Shown: piece after piece, positions 25,511 to 37,071 of the stretch
Layout of the letters: each line of letters begins with the position of its first letter
Numbering within the stretch: the first letter of the stretch is position 1
Assembly (NCBI RefSeq): GCF_004791025.1
Contig: NZ_SRUO01000011.1
Span: 124,001 to 188,000 of the forward strand
DNA: 64,000 bases
Direction of reading: 5' to 3'
Source of the DNA: Mesorhizobium sp. M4B.F.Ca.ET.203.01.1.1
GTDB taxonomy: Bacteria > Pseudomonadota > Alphaproteobacteria > Rhizobiales > Rhizobiaceae
Program-made: the position numbers and the translations under genes
The notes under the pieces: generated by a model
Seen by the model: the letters and a program-made list of their open reading frames with translations, nothing else
Databases searched by the model: none
Told to the model about the DNA's origin: nothing

Positions 25511-25783
25511 ATGACCGGGGAAACGACGCTCAAGGAAGTCATCGCCAGGCTGGGCAAAGCCATTGAAGGCCTGGAAAACGCCGTCGCGGCCAAGCTCGAG
25601 CACGAGCGCGACTATTCGGAGGCCGAGGCGGAGGTGCAGCGCATGAACGCCGACCGCTCAAGGCTGGCGCAGGAACTCGACAATTCCGAAGCGCGCGCCG
25701 AGCGGCTGGAAGACGCCAACAAGGAAGTATCGCGCCGGCTGGTGACCGCCATGGAAACCATCCGCGCGGTGTTGGACAGGTAG
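25511..25783 (+). CDS. DUF4164 coiled-coil protein
   Basis: A 90-residue, almost wholly helical protein with a heptad-rich coiled coil ([19 protein letters not shown], then long runs of E/A/L up to [11 protein letters not shown]). DUF4164 proteins of this size precede zapA in rhizobia, as here: the stop is four bases before the zapA start. It may assist cell-division or envelope functions with ZapA, but that is an inference from linkage only. Confidence 0.85.
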   Translation: MTGETTLKEVIARLGKAIEGLENAVAAKLEHERDYSEAEAEVQRMNADRSRLAQELDNSEARAERLEDANKEVSRRLVTAMETIRAVLDR

Positions 25784-25787
25784 GCCA

Positions 25788-26153
25788 ATGGCACAGGTCA
25801 CGGTTTCCATCGACGGCAAGCAGTACCGCATGGCTTGCGACGAGGGCCAGGAAGAGCACCTGATCGACTTGGCCGAGCGCTTCGACCGCTATGTCGCGCA
25901 TCTCAAGGACTCGTTCGGCGAGATCGGCGACCAGCGGCTGACGGTGATGGCCGGCATCATGGTCATGGACGAGCTTTCGGAGCTGCAGAAGCGCGTCAAG
26001 GGCATGGAAAGCGAAGTGCTGACGCTGCGCAAGACGCGCGACGACGCGCTGGCCAAGGCCGGCAAGAGCGACGGCGTGCTGACCGACGCGCTGGGCGCGC
26101 TGGCCCAGCGCATGGAAGACCTGGCGACGACGCTGGCGGTCAAGAAGGCCTGA
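25788..26153 (+). CDS. zapA: Cell division protein ZapA
   Basis: Binds and cross-links FtsZ at mid-cell. The 121-residue protein has the ZapA N-terminal domain VTVSIDGKQYRMACDEGQEEHLIDLAERFD and a helical stretch VMAGIMVMDELSELQKRV, then a coiled coil. Length fits ZapA. It follows the DUF4164 gene by four bases and is probably co-transcribed with it. Confidence 0.93.
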   Translation: MAQVTVSIDGKQYRMACDEGQEEHLIDLAERFDRYVAHLKDSFGEIGDQRLTVMAGIMVMDELSELQKRVKGMESEVLTLRKTRDDALAKAGKSDGVLTDALGALAQRMEDLATTLAVKKA

Positions 26154-26325
26154 GCCCCGAGGCGGCAGAAATTCCTGCCGGATTTGCCGAGAAAAGATGA
26201 AAATTTTTCATCGCCGACGCCATTCCCGGCGGCCTGCGCCGTATGAAGCCTGCCTTTGGAGTGGTAGAGATTGCGAGCGGTGCCGGCGCGGCATGCCGGC
26301 GGCAGTCAAAGGGTAGGGACATGTC

Positions 26326-26985
26326 ATGAGTCTTCGGATCAACGATATCGCGCCGGATTTCACGGCCGAAACCACGCAAGGGACGATCAGCTTCCATCAA
26401 TGGATCGGCGACGGCTGGGCGGTGCTGTTCAGCCACCCGAAGAACTTCACTCCGGTCTGCACGACCGAGCTCGGCACCATGGCCGGGCTGGAGGGTGAGT
26501 TCAAAAAGCGCAACGTCAAGATCATCGGCATTTCCGTCGACCCGGTCGCCAGCCACGACAAGTGGCAGGCCGACATCAAGACGGCGACCGGCCAGGAGGT
26601 GAAATACCCGCTGATCGGCGACAAGGACCTCGCGGTCGCCAAGCTCTACGAGATGCTGCCGGCCGGCGCCGGCGAGAGCTCGGAAGGCCGCACGCCGGCC
26701 GACAACGCCACGGTGCGTTCGGTCTATGTCATCGGGCCGGACAAGAAGATCAAGCTGGGGCTGACCTATCCGATGACCACGGGCCGCAACTTCGACGAGA
26801 TCCTGCGCGTCATCGATTCCATCCAGCTGACGGCCAAGCACCAGGTGGCGACGCCGGCGAACTGGAAGCAGGGCGAGGATGTCATCATCACCGCCGCGGT
26901 TTCCAACGAGGACGCGATCAAGCGCTTCGGCGCCTTCGATACGATCCTGCCGTATCTGAGGAAGACCAAGCAGCCTTCGGCGTGA
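26326..26985 (+). CDS. Peroxiredoxin, 1-Cys (Prx6) type
   Basis: Reduces hydrogen peroxide and organic hydroperoxides. The 219-residue protein has the peroxidatic motif HPKNFTPVCTTELGTMAGLE with Cys near residue 46, SVDPVASHDKW, and the long C-terminal extension of Prx6-class enzymes (TTGRNFDEILRVIDSIQLT, TPANWKQGEDVIITAAVSNED). No second resolving Cys is evident. The leader of ~170 bases after zapA can fold (see rejected items). Start ATG 26326 is used; ATG 26321 is out of frame with it. Confidence 0.94.
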   Translation: MSLRINDIAPDFTAETTQGTISFHQWIGDGWAVLFSHPKNFTPVCTTELGTMAGLEGEFKKRNVKIIGISVDPVASHDKWQADIKTATGQEVKYPLIGDKDLAVAKLYEMLPAGAGESSEGRTPADNATVRSVYVIGPDKKIKLGLTYPMTTGRNFDEILRVIDSIQLTAKHQVATPANWKQGEDVIITAAVSNEDAIKRFGAFDTILPYLRKTKQPSA

Positions 26986-26993
26986 GCCCTTTT

Positions 26994-27042
26994 CCTTCTC
27001 CCCGTGAACGGGGAGAAGGTGCCCGAAGGGCGGATGAGGGGC
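26994..27042. repeat. Intergenic repeat D, copy 1
   Basis: CCTTCTCCCCGT and ACGGGGAGAAGG form a 12-bp perfect stem with a two-base loop, followed by GTGCCCGAAGGGCGGATGAG. This unit is a widespread rhizobial intergenic repeat. A second, inverted copy lies 75 bases on. Confidence 0.8.
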
Positions 27043-27117
27043 GGCGCTGCGTTCGGCTGTGATTGCGCCGAAACCTTCGTAGGTCGTTCTGAAAGGAAAA
27101 CCTCGCGGCGTGGGCGC

Positions 27118-27171
27118 TGCCCCTCATTGTCCTGCCGGACATTTCTCCCCGTATAGTGACGGGGAGAAAGG
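27118..27171. repeat. Intergenic repeat D, copy 2 (inverted)
   Basis: CCCCTCATTGTCCTGCCGG followed by TTCTCCCCGT...ACGGGGAGAA, the reverse-orientation relative of copy 1 with a longer loop (ATAGTG). Together the two copies fill the gap between the convergent peroxiredoxin and rpoH genes. Confidence 0.7.
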
Positions 27172-27196
27172 GCTGGACCGCCGCTTTGGCCAAACA

Positions 27197-27227
27197 AAAG
27201 GCGGCGCCGGAGCGCCGCCTTTTTTTA
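27197..27227. terminator. Terminator of rpoH
   Basis: AAAAGGCGGCGC-CGGA-GCGCCGCCTTTTTTT: a 12-bp stem with A and T tracts on both sides. It lies 18 bases past the minus-strand rpoH stop and can also act for rightward transcripts. Confidence 0.92.
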
Positions 27228-27244
27228 TTTCTGCCTTGAGCCTA

Positions 27245-28156
27245 TCACGCGGCCGGCTGCGCCTCGATGGTGCGCAGCGCCTGGGTCTGGCGCTTGGCCG
27301 CGGCCTTGACCGCGTCCTGCACCTTCTCGAAGGCGCGCACCTCGATCTGGCGCACGCGCTCGCGGCTGATGTCGAACTCGGCCGACAGCTCTTCCAGCGT
27401 CAGCGGCTCGTCGGCGAGGCGGCGCGCCTCGAAGATGCGCCGTTCGCGCTCGTTGAGCACGGAAAGGGCGCCCGACAGCATGGAGCGCCGGTTTTCCAGC
27501 TCGTCCTGCTCGATCAGCATCTCTTCCTGGCTTTCGTGGTCGTCGACCAGCCAGTCCTGCCATTCGCCGGACTCGCCCTCGCTGGCGCGGATCGGGGCAT
27601 TGAGCGAAGCGTCGCCCGAGAGGCGGCGGTTCATCGACACCACTTCCGCCTCGGAGACGTTGAGGCGCGTGGCGATCTCGGCGATCTGCTCGGGCTTCAG
27701 GTCGCCATCGTCGAGCGCCTGGATCTTGCCCTTCACCTTGCGCAGATTGAAGAACAGGCGCTTCTGGTTGGCGGTGGTGCCCATCTTGACCAGGCTCCAC
27801 GAGCGCAGGATGTACTCCTGGATCGAGGCCTTGATCCACCACATGGCATAGGTGGCGAGCCGGAAGCCGCGCTCCGGTTCGAATTTCTTGACGGCCTGCA
27901 TCAGGCCGACATTGCCTTCCGAGATCACCTCGCCGATCGGCAGGCCGTAGCCGCGATAGCCCATGGCGATCTTGGCGACGAGCCGCAAATGGCTGGTGAC
28001 GAGCTTGTGCGCGGCCGTGGTGTCCTCATGCTCGGCGTAACGCTTGGCGAGCATGTACTCTTCCTGCGGCTGAAGCATCGGAAAGCGACGGATTTCTTCC
28101 AGGTAGCGGCTGAGGCCGCCTTCGCCGGAAACGATACTGGGTAGTGACTGGGCCAT
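27245..28156 (-). CDS. rpoH: RNA polymerase sigma factor RpoH (sigma-32)
   Basis: Directs RNA polymerase to heat-shock promoters. The 303-residue sigma-70-family protein has region 1.2/2.1 (GEGGLSRYLEEIRRFPMLQPQEE), region 2.3-2.4 (RLATYAMWWIKASIQEYILRS), the RpoH box QKRLFFNLRKVKGKI, and a region 4.2 helix-turn-helix (FDISRERVRQIEVRAFEKV). Rhizobia often have two RpoH proteins with distinct regulons; which this is cannot be settled here. It could act on the clpK-like gene in the neighbouring island, but no clear sigma-32 promoter is visible there. Confidence 0.95.
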   Translation of the reverse strand: MAQSLPSIVSGEGGLSRYLEEIRRFPMLQPQEEYMLAKRYAEHEDTTAAHKLVTSHLRLVAKIAMGYRGYGLPIGEVISEGNVGLMQAVKKFEPERGFRLATYAMWWIKASIQEYILRSWSLVKMGTTANQKRLFFNLRKVKGKIQALDDGDLKPEQIAEIATRLNVSEAEVVSMNRRLSGDASLNAPIRASEGESGEWQDWLVDDHESQEEMLIEQDELENRRSMLSGALSVLNERERRIFEARRLADEPLTLEELSAEFDISRERVRQIEVRAFEKVQDAVKAAAKRQTQALRTIEAQPAA

Positions 28157-28367
28157 GATAGCGCCCCCTCTCTATTGGAGTGATGCCCCCGAAACGCGGC
28201 GGGCATGTGACGCGAATGCCAATCGGCTCATCCGCGGCAACTGGTGTATATAGGAACAAAACCAGAAAAGACAGGCATTTGTTCAACACGAAACAGTGTG
28301 TCACGCTGAAGTGAACAACGCCAGTCAGGTTTTTTGATGGTTGGCTTGAAGCGTCTTGATGGCGGGC

Positions 28368-29408
28368 TCAGAGATTGCGAAAGCCGCCGACGAGTTCCTC
28401 CATGTCCCTCGGTATCGGTGCCTCGAACCTCATCGTTAGATGGGTAGCCGGGTGTCGGAATTCAAGCAGCCAGGCGTGCAGGGCTTGCCGCGGAAAGGCA
28501 TTGACCGCGCCTTTCAGCGGTTCGGGCAACCGGTTTGCCTTGGTGCGGAAGGCCTGGCCGTAATCGGGATCGCCGACGACGGGATGCCCGATATGAGCCA
28601 TGTGGACGCGGATCTGGTGGGTGCGGCCGGTCTCCAGCCGGCATTCTACCAGGCTTGCGGTGGCGAGGTCCTTCTGCCGCTCGCCGAAGCGCTCGATCAC
28701 GCTAAAGTGCGTGACAGCGTGCCGGGCGTCGTCGCGGCCTAGCGGCACCACGGCGCGGCGCACGCGGTCGGCGGCGCGGCCGAGCGGCGCATCGACCGTG
28801 CCGGTCGGTCTCGACGGAATGCCCCAGACCAGCGCCAGATAGGCGCGTTCGAGGTCGCCGGTGCGGCCGTGATCGGCAAAGGCCTCCGACAGCGCCTTGT
28901 GGGCGCGGTCGGTCTTGGCGACGACCATGACGCCGCTGGTCTCCTTGTCGAGACGATGAACGATGCCGGGCCGCCTGACGCCGCCAATGCCGGACAGGCT
29001 GTCGCCGCAATGGTGGATGAGCGCATTGACCAGCGTTCCGGTCCAGTTGCCGGCGCCGGGGTGCACGACCAGTCCCGCCGGCTTGTTGATGACGATCAGC
29101 TCGTCGTCCTCATGGAGGATGTCGAGGGCGATCGCCTCGCCGCGGGGCTCGGCCGGCTCGGGCTCCGGCATCTCGACCGCTACCCGCTCGCCGGCGGACA
29201 TCTTGCGCTTGGCCTCCTCGACGACCTTGCCGCCGATGCTGACCGCGCCCTGCCTGATCAGCATCTGCACGCGGCTGCGCGACATGTCAGGGCCGAGTTG
29301 GCCGACCAGCCATTGGTCGAGGCGCTGGCCGACGGCATCGGCCCCTGCCTGCAGCACGATCGGGGCTGCCTCTATGAATTGCTGGGTCTCTTCGCTATGA
29401 GCGCTCAT
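28368..29408 (-). CDS. RluA-family pseudouridine synthase (RluC/RluD type)
   Basis: Isomerises uridine to pseudouridine in 23S rRNA. The 346-residue protein has an N-terminal S4 domain (GQRLDQWLVGQLGPDMSRSRVQMLIRQGAVSIGGK) and a catalytic domain with VVHPGAGNWTGTLVNALI, HRLDKETSGVMVVAKT (catalytic Asp in RLD), and a C-terminal R-T-HQIRVHMAHIGHPVVGDPDYG block. RluD is the most likely assignment from architecture, but RluC cannot be excluded. Confidence 0.92.
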   Translation of the reverse strand: MSAHSEETQQFIEAAPIVLQAGADAVGQRLDQWLVGQLGPDMSRSRVQMLIRQGAVSIGGKVVEEAKRKMSAGERVAVEMPEPEPAEPRGEAIALDILHEDDELIVINKPAGLVVHPGAGNWTGTLVNALIHHCGDSLSGIGGVRRPGIVHRLDKETSGVMVVAKTDRAHKALSEAFADHGRTGDLERAYLALVWGIPSRPTGTVDAPLGRAADRVRRAVVPLGRDDARHAVTHFSVIERFGERQKDLATASLVECRLETGRTHQIRVHMAHIGHPVVGDPDYGQAFRTKANRLPEPLKGAVNAFPRQALHAWLLEFRHPATHLTMRFEAPIPRDMEELVGGFRNL

Positions 29409-29434
29409 CGAAAGAAGGTTCCGGAATTTTTGCC

Positions 29435-29818
29435 ATGGTCAGGCCGATTGCCGACGAAGACGAAGAAAAGCCGCTCGATCCCGGGGTCGAAAGCGTGCGG
29501 AAGAAACTCTTGCGCTTCATGGCCATCAATCTCGGCCTTTTGTTGCTTGCCCTTATGGTGGTGATCGGAGCGCTTGTCTACAAAGCGCGCAACGCGCCGC
29601 CCGCCGGCGCCCCGGTTGCCAGCGATATCCAGGTGCCGGCCGGCGAACCGTTGAGCGCCGACATCGTGCTGCCCGTCGGCGCCAAGGTGGTCAGCCAGTC
29701 GCTGTCCGGCAACCGCATCTCGATCGATGCCGAGCTTGCCGACGGCAGCCGCGCCATCTTCGTCTACGACATTGCCGCGCGCCGCCTCGTTGGCCGTTTT
29801 GCCATTCGCAATAAATGA
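29435..29818 (+). CDS. DUF6476 family membrane-anchored protein
   Basis: A 127-residue protein with an acidic N-terminus (IADEDEEKPLDPGVESV), one transmembrane helix (FMAINLGLLLLALMVVIGALVY) and an outer domain of about 75 residues. The order helix then PAGEPLSADIVLPVGAKVVSQSL and SRAIFVYDIAARRLVG is that of the DUF6476 family, function unknown. It is divergent from the pseudouridine synthase gene and overlaps the downstream VOC gene by four bases (ATGA), so the two are probably translated together. Confidence 0.82.
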   Translation: MVRPIADEDEEKPLDPGVESVRKKLLRFMAINLGLLLLALMVVIGALVYKARNAPPAGAPVASDIQVPAGEPLSADIVLPVGAKVVSQSLSGNRISIDAELADGSRAIFVYDIAARRLVGRFAIRNK

Positions 29819-30228
29819 CGGGCTTTGCCGACAACCGCCGGGTGGCCACGGTGGCGATCGTGGTCAGGGACTATGACGAGGCGATTGCCTGGTATGTCGA
29901 GCGGGCGGGCTTCGTGCTCACCGACGATGTCGACCTCGGCGGCGGCAAGCACTGGGTCACCGTTGCGCCGGCGAACGGAAACGGCGCGCGGCTGCTGCTG
30001 GCCGAAGCATCCGACGCCGAGCAGGCAAGCCGCATCGGCGACCAGACCGGCGGCCGGGTCTTCCTGTTCCTCGAAACCGACGACTTTGCCCGCGACCATC
30101 AGGCGATGCTCGCAAACGGCGTCGAGTTCCGCGAAGCGCCCCGCTTCGAGGCCTATGGCACGGTGGCGGTGTTCGCCGATCTCCACGGCAATCTCTGGGA
30201 CCTGATCGAGCCGAAACGACAGGGCTGA
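29815..30228 (+). CDS. VOC family protein (glyoxalase/bleomycin resistance fold)
   Basis: A 137-residue single-domain vicinal-oxygen-chelate protein. It has VATVAIVVRDYDEAIAWYVERAGF, KHWVTVAPANGNGARLLLAEA and AVFADLHGNLWDLIEP. A typical VOC metal ligand His of the first strand is replaced (VATVAIV), so metal binding is uncertain. Overlaps the upstream gene by an ATGA junction. Role unknown. Confidence 0.88.
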   Translation: MTGFADNRRVATVAIVVRDYDEAIAWYVERAGFVLTDDVDLGGGKHWVTVAPANGNGARLLLAEASDAEQASRIGDQTGGRVFLFLETDDFARDHQAMLANGVEFREAPRFEAYGTVAVFADLHGNLWDLIEPKRQG

Positions 30229-30314
30229 GCTCGACAGTTTTGGAATGTCAGCGAACGCGCCGAAACCCCAGTTGCTTTTTCCCAGCCGCCAGCCTATGTA
30301 GCCGGTTCTTGAGC

Positions 30315-30389
30315 GCGCCCATCGTCTAGCGGTCAGGACACCGCCCTCTCACGGCGGGAACAGGGGTTCGATTCCCCTTGGGCGTACCA
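30315..30389 (+). tRNA. tRNA-Glu (anticodon CUC)
   Basis: A cloverleaf folds cleanly: acceptor GCGCCCA with TGGGCGT, D arm around CGTCTAGCGGTCAGGACA, anticodon stem CCGCC/GGCGG with loop CTCTCAC (anticodon CUC), and T arm AGGGGTTCGATTCCCCT. The 3' CCA is encoded (30387-30389). It marks the left edge of a stretch of accessory genes, a frequent integration point for islands. Confidence 0.96.
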
Positions 30390-30620
30390 AGCTTTTCAAC
30401 GGGATAGCCGCTCAGGTCCGTATATCGTCTAATAACGGTCGAATAAGCCATTCACGCGCTCGGCCCTTTAGGCCTACCAGATCACCAGCTTTACATTTTT
30501 GCAGGTGTTGCAGAGGTCTTTCTCGCGATGGAACCCGCTTAGGTGGTCGCCGGCCAGTTCACGCGTCTTATGGTTTGGGGCAAGAAGGCGATCAAGCATG
30601 GGACCCTATCGCGTGGCGAT

Positions 30621-31061
30621 CTATCCGGGAGTCGCAGCGCCACTGAGCATCGTCATGAATCCGGCTATGATGGTCAAGATGAGGCCAAAGACAAAGATAA
30701 ATCCTGCTATCACAATGACCTTCGACGCCCGCCGGCTCAAAGAAAGCGCGTTCGATTTTGTCGCGTCATTCGGTTTGCCCCACAGCATACGGCGCGCGGC
30801 GGTCCACGCCATCGCCATCGCTAGGCAGCACCCGATGATTGAGACCATGAAGCACAACCACGATGAGACCAGAATGTGCTTGTAGTAAACCGGGGCGCTC
30901 TCCGCCTTCACCAGCTTGTCAGAAAAGTTGACCGAGAATAACAATATGCCGCTGAGCAGCGCGATAAACTGCTCGCACATATCTTTGATTTCCTTGTATT
31001 GGTAGTGCAGGAACTCTTCGACCGGACTAGAGCCGGTGGTGCCACTCTCGCGCTCGGTCAT
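30621..31061 (-). CDS. Small membrane protein of unknown function (island)
   Basis: A 146-residue protein I do not recognise. The N-terminal ~30 residues are polar (EEFLHYQYKEIKDMCEQF), followed by three hydrophobic helices: FIALLSGILLFSVNFSDKL, ILVSSWLCFMVSIIGCCLAMAMA and VIVIAGFIFVFGLILTIIAGF. A basic loop RRMLWGKPND lies between helices two and three. GC content appears lower than in the core genes. It lies just inside the putative island after tRNA-Glu. Some small polytopic proteins of this shape act as toxins or effectors, but nothing specific supports that here. Confidence 0.65.
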   Translation of the reverse strand: MTERESGTTGSSPVEEFLHYQYKEIKDMCEQFIALLSGILLFSVNFSDKLVKAESAPVYYKHILVSSWLCFMVSIIGCCLAMAMAWTAARRMLWGKPNDATKSNALSLSRRASKVIVIAGFIFVFGLILTIIAGFMTMLSGAATPG

Positions 31062-31251
31062 ACCGGGTCGCCTTTCATCGACACCTGAATTGCCAGCGGA
31101 CGGCTAAGCACGGAAGCGTCGTTAGGCGAGCGCCAGAAATTTCTACACAGGAAACGCTCTTCTGCAGGCTCATGCCTTGAGAAGCCGCGAGGCGCCAAAT
31201 CCCCGCGGCTCCGGCCGAAGTGTAGCCGACGAATTCGAACCCGCGCGATCA

Positions 31252-31881
31252 TCAGCCGGACTGCGAGGCGAGGCCGAGGGACACGTCGTTACGATGCTCG
31301 CGCAGCCTGAAGCTCAGCACGAGCAGCGCGACGCCGAAGGCGATGGCGTAAGCGCCGATCCACCAGGTCAAGACCAACGCGCCGATCAGCGGCGCCACTA
31401 CCAGCAATGCCCCGAAAATGACAGAGATGATCCCGCCTGCCACCAGCCACCAGCGGCCGTGATCCCGCCTAAGTTGGTAGGCGGCCGCCCACATCAGCCC
31501 GCCCGACACGACGGCCCAGGCGGCGATGACGAGCACGAAAGCAAGGAGCGTGATCGCCGGCCATAGGAACGCGATGACGCCCGCCGCGATGTCGGCGACG
31601 CCCTCCAGCAGGAGCAGGCCCCAACGTTCGTTTGCACGCGCCGCGCGCAGGGCGGCGGCGATTGCGAACGCGCCGTCCACCAGCATGTAGGCCGAGAAGA
31701 AGAGGACCAGCGAGAGCATAGTCGGCCCGGTGAGTAAAAGCGCGAAAAGGCCGAAGATGATGGCGACCACGCCGCGCAGCGCGATGAGCCACCAGTTGCG
31801 GGCGAGGACGGCGTTCATTGCTTCCTTCTGCGGGAGCGATGGCTCGCCCGGCGCGCGCGCCCTGACATCGGTATTGGTCAC
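31252..31881 (-). CDS. HdeD family acid-resistance membrane protein
   Basis: A 209-residue HdeD/DUF308 membrane protein with six helices. Repeated halves each start with a WW/LxG pattern: NWWLIALRGVVAIIFGLFAL, FSAYMLVDGAFAIAAALRA, LLLEGVADIAAGVIAFLWP, VIAAWAVVSGGLMWAAAY and GGIISVIFGALLVVAPLIGAL. The start is GTG 31881 with AGGAGAAAATC directly before it; ATG codons further upstream lack a ribosome site. It is immediately downstream of the clpK-like gene on the same strand. In other bacteria hdeD and clpK travel together on stress-tolerance islands. Confidence 0.88.
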   Translation of the reverse strand: MTNTDVRARAPGEPSLPQKEAMNAVLARNWWLIALRGVVAIIFGLFALLLTGPTMLSLVLFFSAYMLVDGAFAIAAALRAARANERWGLLLLEGVADIAAGVIAFLWPAITLLAFVLVIAAWAVVSGGLMWAAAYQLRRDHGRWWLVAGGIISVIFGALLVVAPLIGALVLTWWIGAYAIAFGVALLVLSFRLREHRNDVSLGLASQSG

Positions 31882-32032
31882 GATTTTCTCCTGTCTCCTG
31901 GCCCGGGGTGCCGCCGATCGTGACGGCCGTCCAGGCTGGCGGATCGCTCGCCGGTAAGGACTCGGTGGCTGCCTCCTCCAGGACGAGGAGCCAACCATCT
32001 GCGACTAGGCGGTCAGCTGTCGTAAGGCTCTG

Positions 32033-34810
<2,778 letters not shown>

Positions 34811-35325
34811 ATGAGCCTCCTAACGGTCGAGCTTCCCGTCCATCATGCGTGGCGGGTGGGACCGTGGACGCTCTGGCCAATGAACCGTCGGCCGGTGGAA
34901 CGCAAAGGGTCGCAGTGAGCTCAACGCCGGGGTGGACAGTTGGTCGGGATTCTGGCGCTTAGTTAGGCAAACGCACGCGAGCAAGGTTGGTTGCGCGGTG
35001 CCTGAATATTCGCTTCCTGCATCTCGTGCGCACTGTGCGCCTTCGGTCCGCAAACTCCGCTTCAGGTCAAACTCGAACGGCTGGCTGGCCAACATCGGGC
35101 AAGCCCTTCAAAACGCGGTGGCCAGCGCGTCGCGGACCCTTCCCTTTGCCCTCGAAGCGAGAACCGATCGGTCTGTTGGCTTGTTTGACCTCGCGCCGGT
35201 GCCCAAAATCGCTGCTATCATTTCCAGAGGCAAAGGCTCAGAGGGTCAGGTGTATCGGCCACTGGCGGATCGCCCCTGTTAGGTGGCCGGGGCAATTTTC
35301 GCGATGCTGGGGAGGCAGCGGTGCA
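34811..35325. other. Gap between the divergent clpK-like and acetyltransferase genes
   Basis: 515 bases without a convincing gene. The first 60 should hold the clpK-like promoter; I find neither a clear sigma-32 motif nor an EcfG motif. Open frames here (34932-35282 among them) have no coding character and look like decayed sequence. No terminal repeats of an insertion sequence were found. Confidence 0.55.
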
Positions 35326-35901
35326 ATGTCGAAAGTGAGCAGATGGTTTCGAGACAAAAAGATTTTCCTGGGCAGGCACCGATTGCCTGAACATGTCCGG
35401 GTCGGACGATACTCTCACAACCTAAGCAGCAATTCCTTCCTCTATTGCACGGAGAAATCGCCGGTGATTATTGGCGCTTTCTCCGCGATAGCGCCGGGCG
35501 TGCTGTTTGTTTGCCAGGCAGATCATCCGACCGAGACTGCATCCAATTTCGGTTTGCAGAATCAGGTCCTGATGACGAAAACGATAGACCAGTATCTTCA
35601 GACGAAGGGGCCGATAGTCGTTGGCAATGACGTCTGGATTGGAGCCCGCGCCATAATCCTGTCAGGGGTCACCATCGGGAACGGCGCCGTTGTTGCGGCG
35701 GGGAGTGTGGTAACCAAGGATGTTCCGCCCTATGCAATTGCAGCCGGCAACCCGGCCAGGCTGATTAGATACCGTTTCTCGGACGAAACCATCGACGCGA
35801 TGCAACGAATTCGGTGGTGGGACTGGCCGCTGGAAAAGCTGAAGCAAGAAAAGGCAGCCTTCGATCTGCCGGCTGAGCGGTTTGTCGAGCGCTTTGGTTA
35901 G
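35326..35901 (+). CDS. Hexapeptide-repeat O-acetyltransferase (CatB/WcaF-like)
   Basis: A 191-residue left-handed beta-helix acyltransferase. Hexapeptide repeats run through [15 protein letters not shown], and [54 protein letters not shown], which is the hallmark block of CatB/LacA-like enzymes. The catalytic His is in ADHP. It probably acetylates a surface sugar, as it adjoins a glycosyltransferase gene (3' ends overlap by four bases). ATG 35326 has GGGGAGGCAGCG upstream; the frame is open further back without support. Confidence 0.9.
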   Translation: MSKVSRWFRDKKIFLGRHRLPEHVRVGRYSHNLSSNSFLYCTEKSPVIIGAFSAIAPGVLFVCQADHPTETASNFGLQNQVLMTKTIDQYLQTKGPIVVGNDVWIGARAIILSGVTIGNGAVVAAGSVVTKDVPPYAIAAGNPARLIRYRFSDETIDAMQRIRWWDWPLEKLKQEKAAFDLPAERFVERFG

Positions 35902-36605
35902 TTGGCAGTGTGGCCAAAGAACTGCCGGCGATACTTTTTCCACCTCCATTCAATGCGTTTCCACCAGAGAGGCCTCTGCTTGCCGCCCTCGATCGACGTC
36001 GTGAACCGGCCGTTGTGCGTGCCCTGTTCTACGATAGGGCGCTCGAACCACAGTATGTCCGTACCGGTGGCCTTGTCGCAGTCATTTACCGCAATATCGA
36101 TTGGAAGATTAAGTTCGTTTCGGTCGAACCAGTTGCATCGCGCTTGCGCGGCGGAGCGAGTCAAGATGTAGGAATCCGTGCAGCGACTATGGTTCGCAGG
36201 ATAGAGCGATCTGCCCTTTGTCAGCTTGGACCTTGGCGTGTAGTAGTTGCCGCCATTGCCCAGATAAACGACCGCCTGTCTGCCGGCCGCAAGCTCCTGA
36301 AGCGCGTCCTCGAGGCGTGCCACGAAGTTGCGAGCGAGAAACACGTCATCCTCAAACACCAGGCAATACGGCAAGTCGGTGTTGAGGAATTCTCTCCAGA
36401 TGCCAATGTGCTTGCGCGCCAGGGACAGCTGCGCGGGTTTGAGAGCTGCCTGTCGATCCTCTGCGGAGAGATCGGCGATGTCGTGGTCCAGATACCAGTG
36501 AACCGGGACACCGCGACGAGCAAACTCGCTGCGAATGTGCAACTCCCGCTCCTCATATCCGGTTTTTACGTGACAGATGCGGCAAAAGATCTGGTTGGGA
36601 AACAT
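35898..36605 (-). CDS. Glycosyltransferase family 25 (LPS biosynthesis)
   Basis: Transfers a sugar, usually galactose or glucose, to lipooligosaccharide or capsule. The 235-residue protein has the family block: [20 protein letters not shown] near the N-terminus, [24 protein letters not shown] with the DxD-like EDDV, and [13 protein letters not shown]. The frame is open to ATG 36641, but ATG 36605 (MFPNQIF) has GGGGG six bases ahead. Convergent with and overlapping the acetyltransferase gene. GC content is visibly lower than in core genes, a sign of transfer. Confidence 0.88.
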   Translation of the reverse strand: MFPNQIFCRICHVKTGYEERELHIRSEFARRGVPVHWYLDHDIADLSAEDRQAALKPAQLSLARKHIGIWREFLNTDLPYCLVFEDDVFLARNFVARLEDALQELAAGRQAVVYLGNGGNYYTPRSKLTKGRSLYPANHSRCTDSYILTRSAAQARCNWFDRNELNLPIDIAVNDCDKATGTDILWFERPIVEQGTHNGRFTTSIEGGKQRPLWWKRIEWRWKKYRRQFFGHTAN

Positions 36606-36730
36606 CGATACCCCCGGGCATACGAAAACGGCGACTAACATTAGTGATTGCCCATCGACAAGTCACCGCGCTCGCACCCTTTCCAACGTGCACGATCGGC
36701 GTTTCTTATCTGGCGCGCGGAACCGCCTTC

Positions 36731-36766
36731 GCTTCTGGCGCGCAGGGCCCGATTGAATTAGCATCG
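36731..36766 (+). repeat. Upstream block of the VOC promoter duplication, copy 1
   Basis: GCTTCTGGCG at 36731-36740 and GATTGAATTAGCATCG at 36751-36766 match 38431-38440 and 38451-38466 with the same 10-base spacing. Copies are 1700 bp apart. Confidence 0.75.
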
Positions 36767-36851
36767 TGTGATGGAACTTTGGCTATCGCTCGCCGCGGCG
36801 GTGCAAAAGGCCGGGCGTAGATCCGGCGGGTGCCGATGCCAGGGTTCCGGG

Positions 36852-36921
36852 GAGGGAGACCGATGCAGAAACTGCAGTCGCAGGGGTCCATCACATCACG
36901 CTGGTCGGCGCCGGGCGCCAG
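36852..36921 (+). pseudogene. Truncated 5' copy of the VOC gene
   Basis: Seventy bases match 38572-38642 except for a single deleted C: GAGGGAGACCG, the ATG at 36863, and the first ~20 codons of the VOC gene at 38583. The missing base shifts the frame after the sixth codon, and similarity stops at the GCGCCAG corresponding to codon 20. This is a remnant, not a functional gene. The intact copy is 1.7 kb downstream. Confidence 0.88.
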
Positions 36922-37071
36922 GTAACCAACGAGGAACGTAGTTTTCACGCGCCGGCGGCGTCAAAGGAAGCGGTGCGGTACCTGAAGATCAAGCGGCGTC
37001 GGCAACGCGCTACTCCCTACGACATGCATCCCGCCTTTTGCGGCAGCGTTCAGGATGAGGGAGGGGGAACC

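Larger units (their letters stand above)
36642..37071. other. Gap carrying the duplicated, broken start of the VOC gene
   Basis: 430 bases between the glycosyltransferase and monooxygenase genes. Its centre (36731-36766 and 36852-36921) repeats the promoter and first codons of the VOC gene found intact at 38583. From 36922 to 37071 nothing is recognisable until the GGGAGGGGGA ribosome site before the monooxygenase ATG. Confidence 0.7.

Noticed and set aside
26154-26325. Possible 6S RNA gene between zapA and the peroxiredoxin gene
   Set aside because: 6S RNA often follows zapA in alphaproteobacteria, and outer (CCTTTG/CAAAGG) and inner (GCCGGC/GCCGGC) pairings exist around 26253-26312. The large central bubble with long closing stem expected of 6S RNA is not evident by eye. 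A covariance-model search would decide.
31222-31246. tRNA-like T-arm remnant or attachment-site copy (GAATTCGAACCCGCG)
   Set aside because: It reads like part of a T-loop on the minus strand, but no acceptor or anticodon stem can be built around it, and it does not match the 3' end of the tRNA-Glu at 30315. No second copy of that tRNA end was found, so the island boundary remains undefined.
34932-35282. 116-codon open frame in the gap before the acetyltransferase gene
   Set aside because: No ribosome site, no recognisable domain, and composition typical of random frames. Overlapping frames on both strands are equally open.
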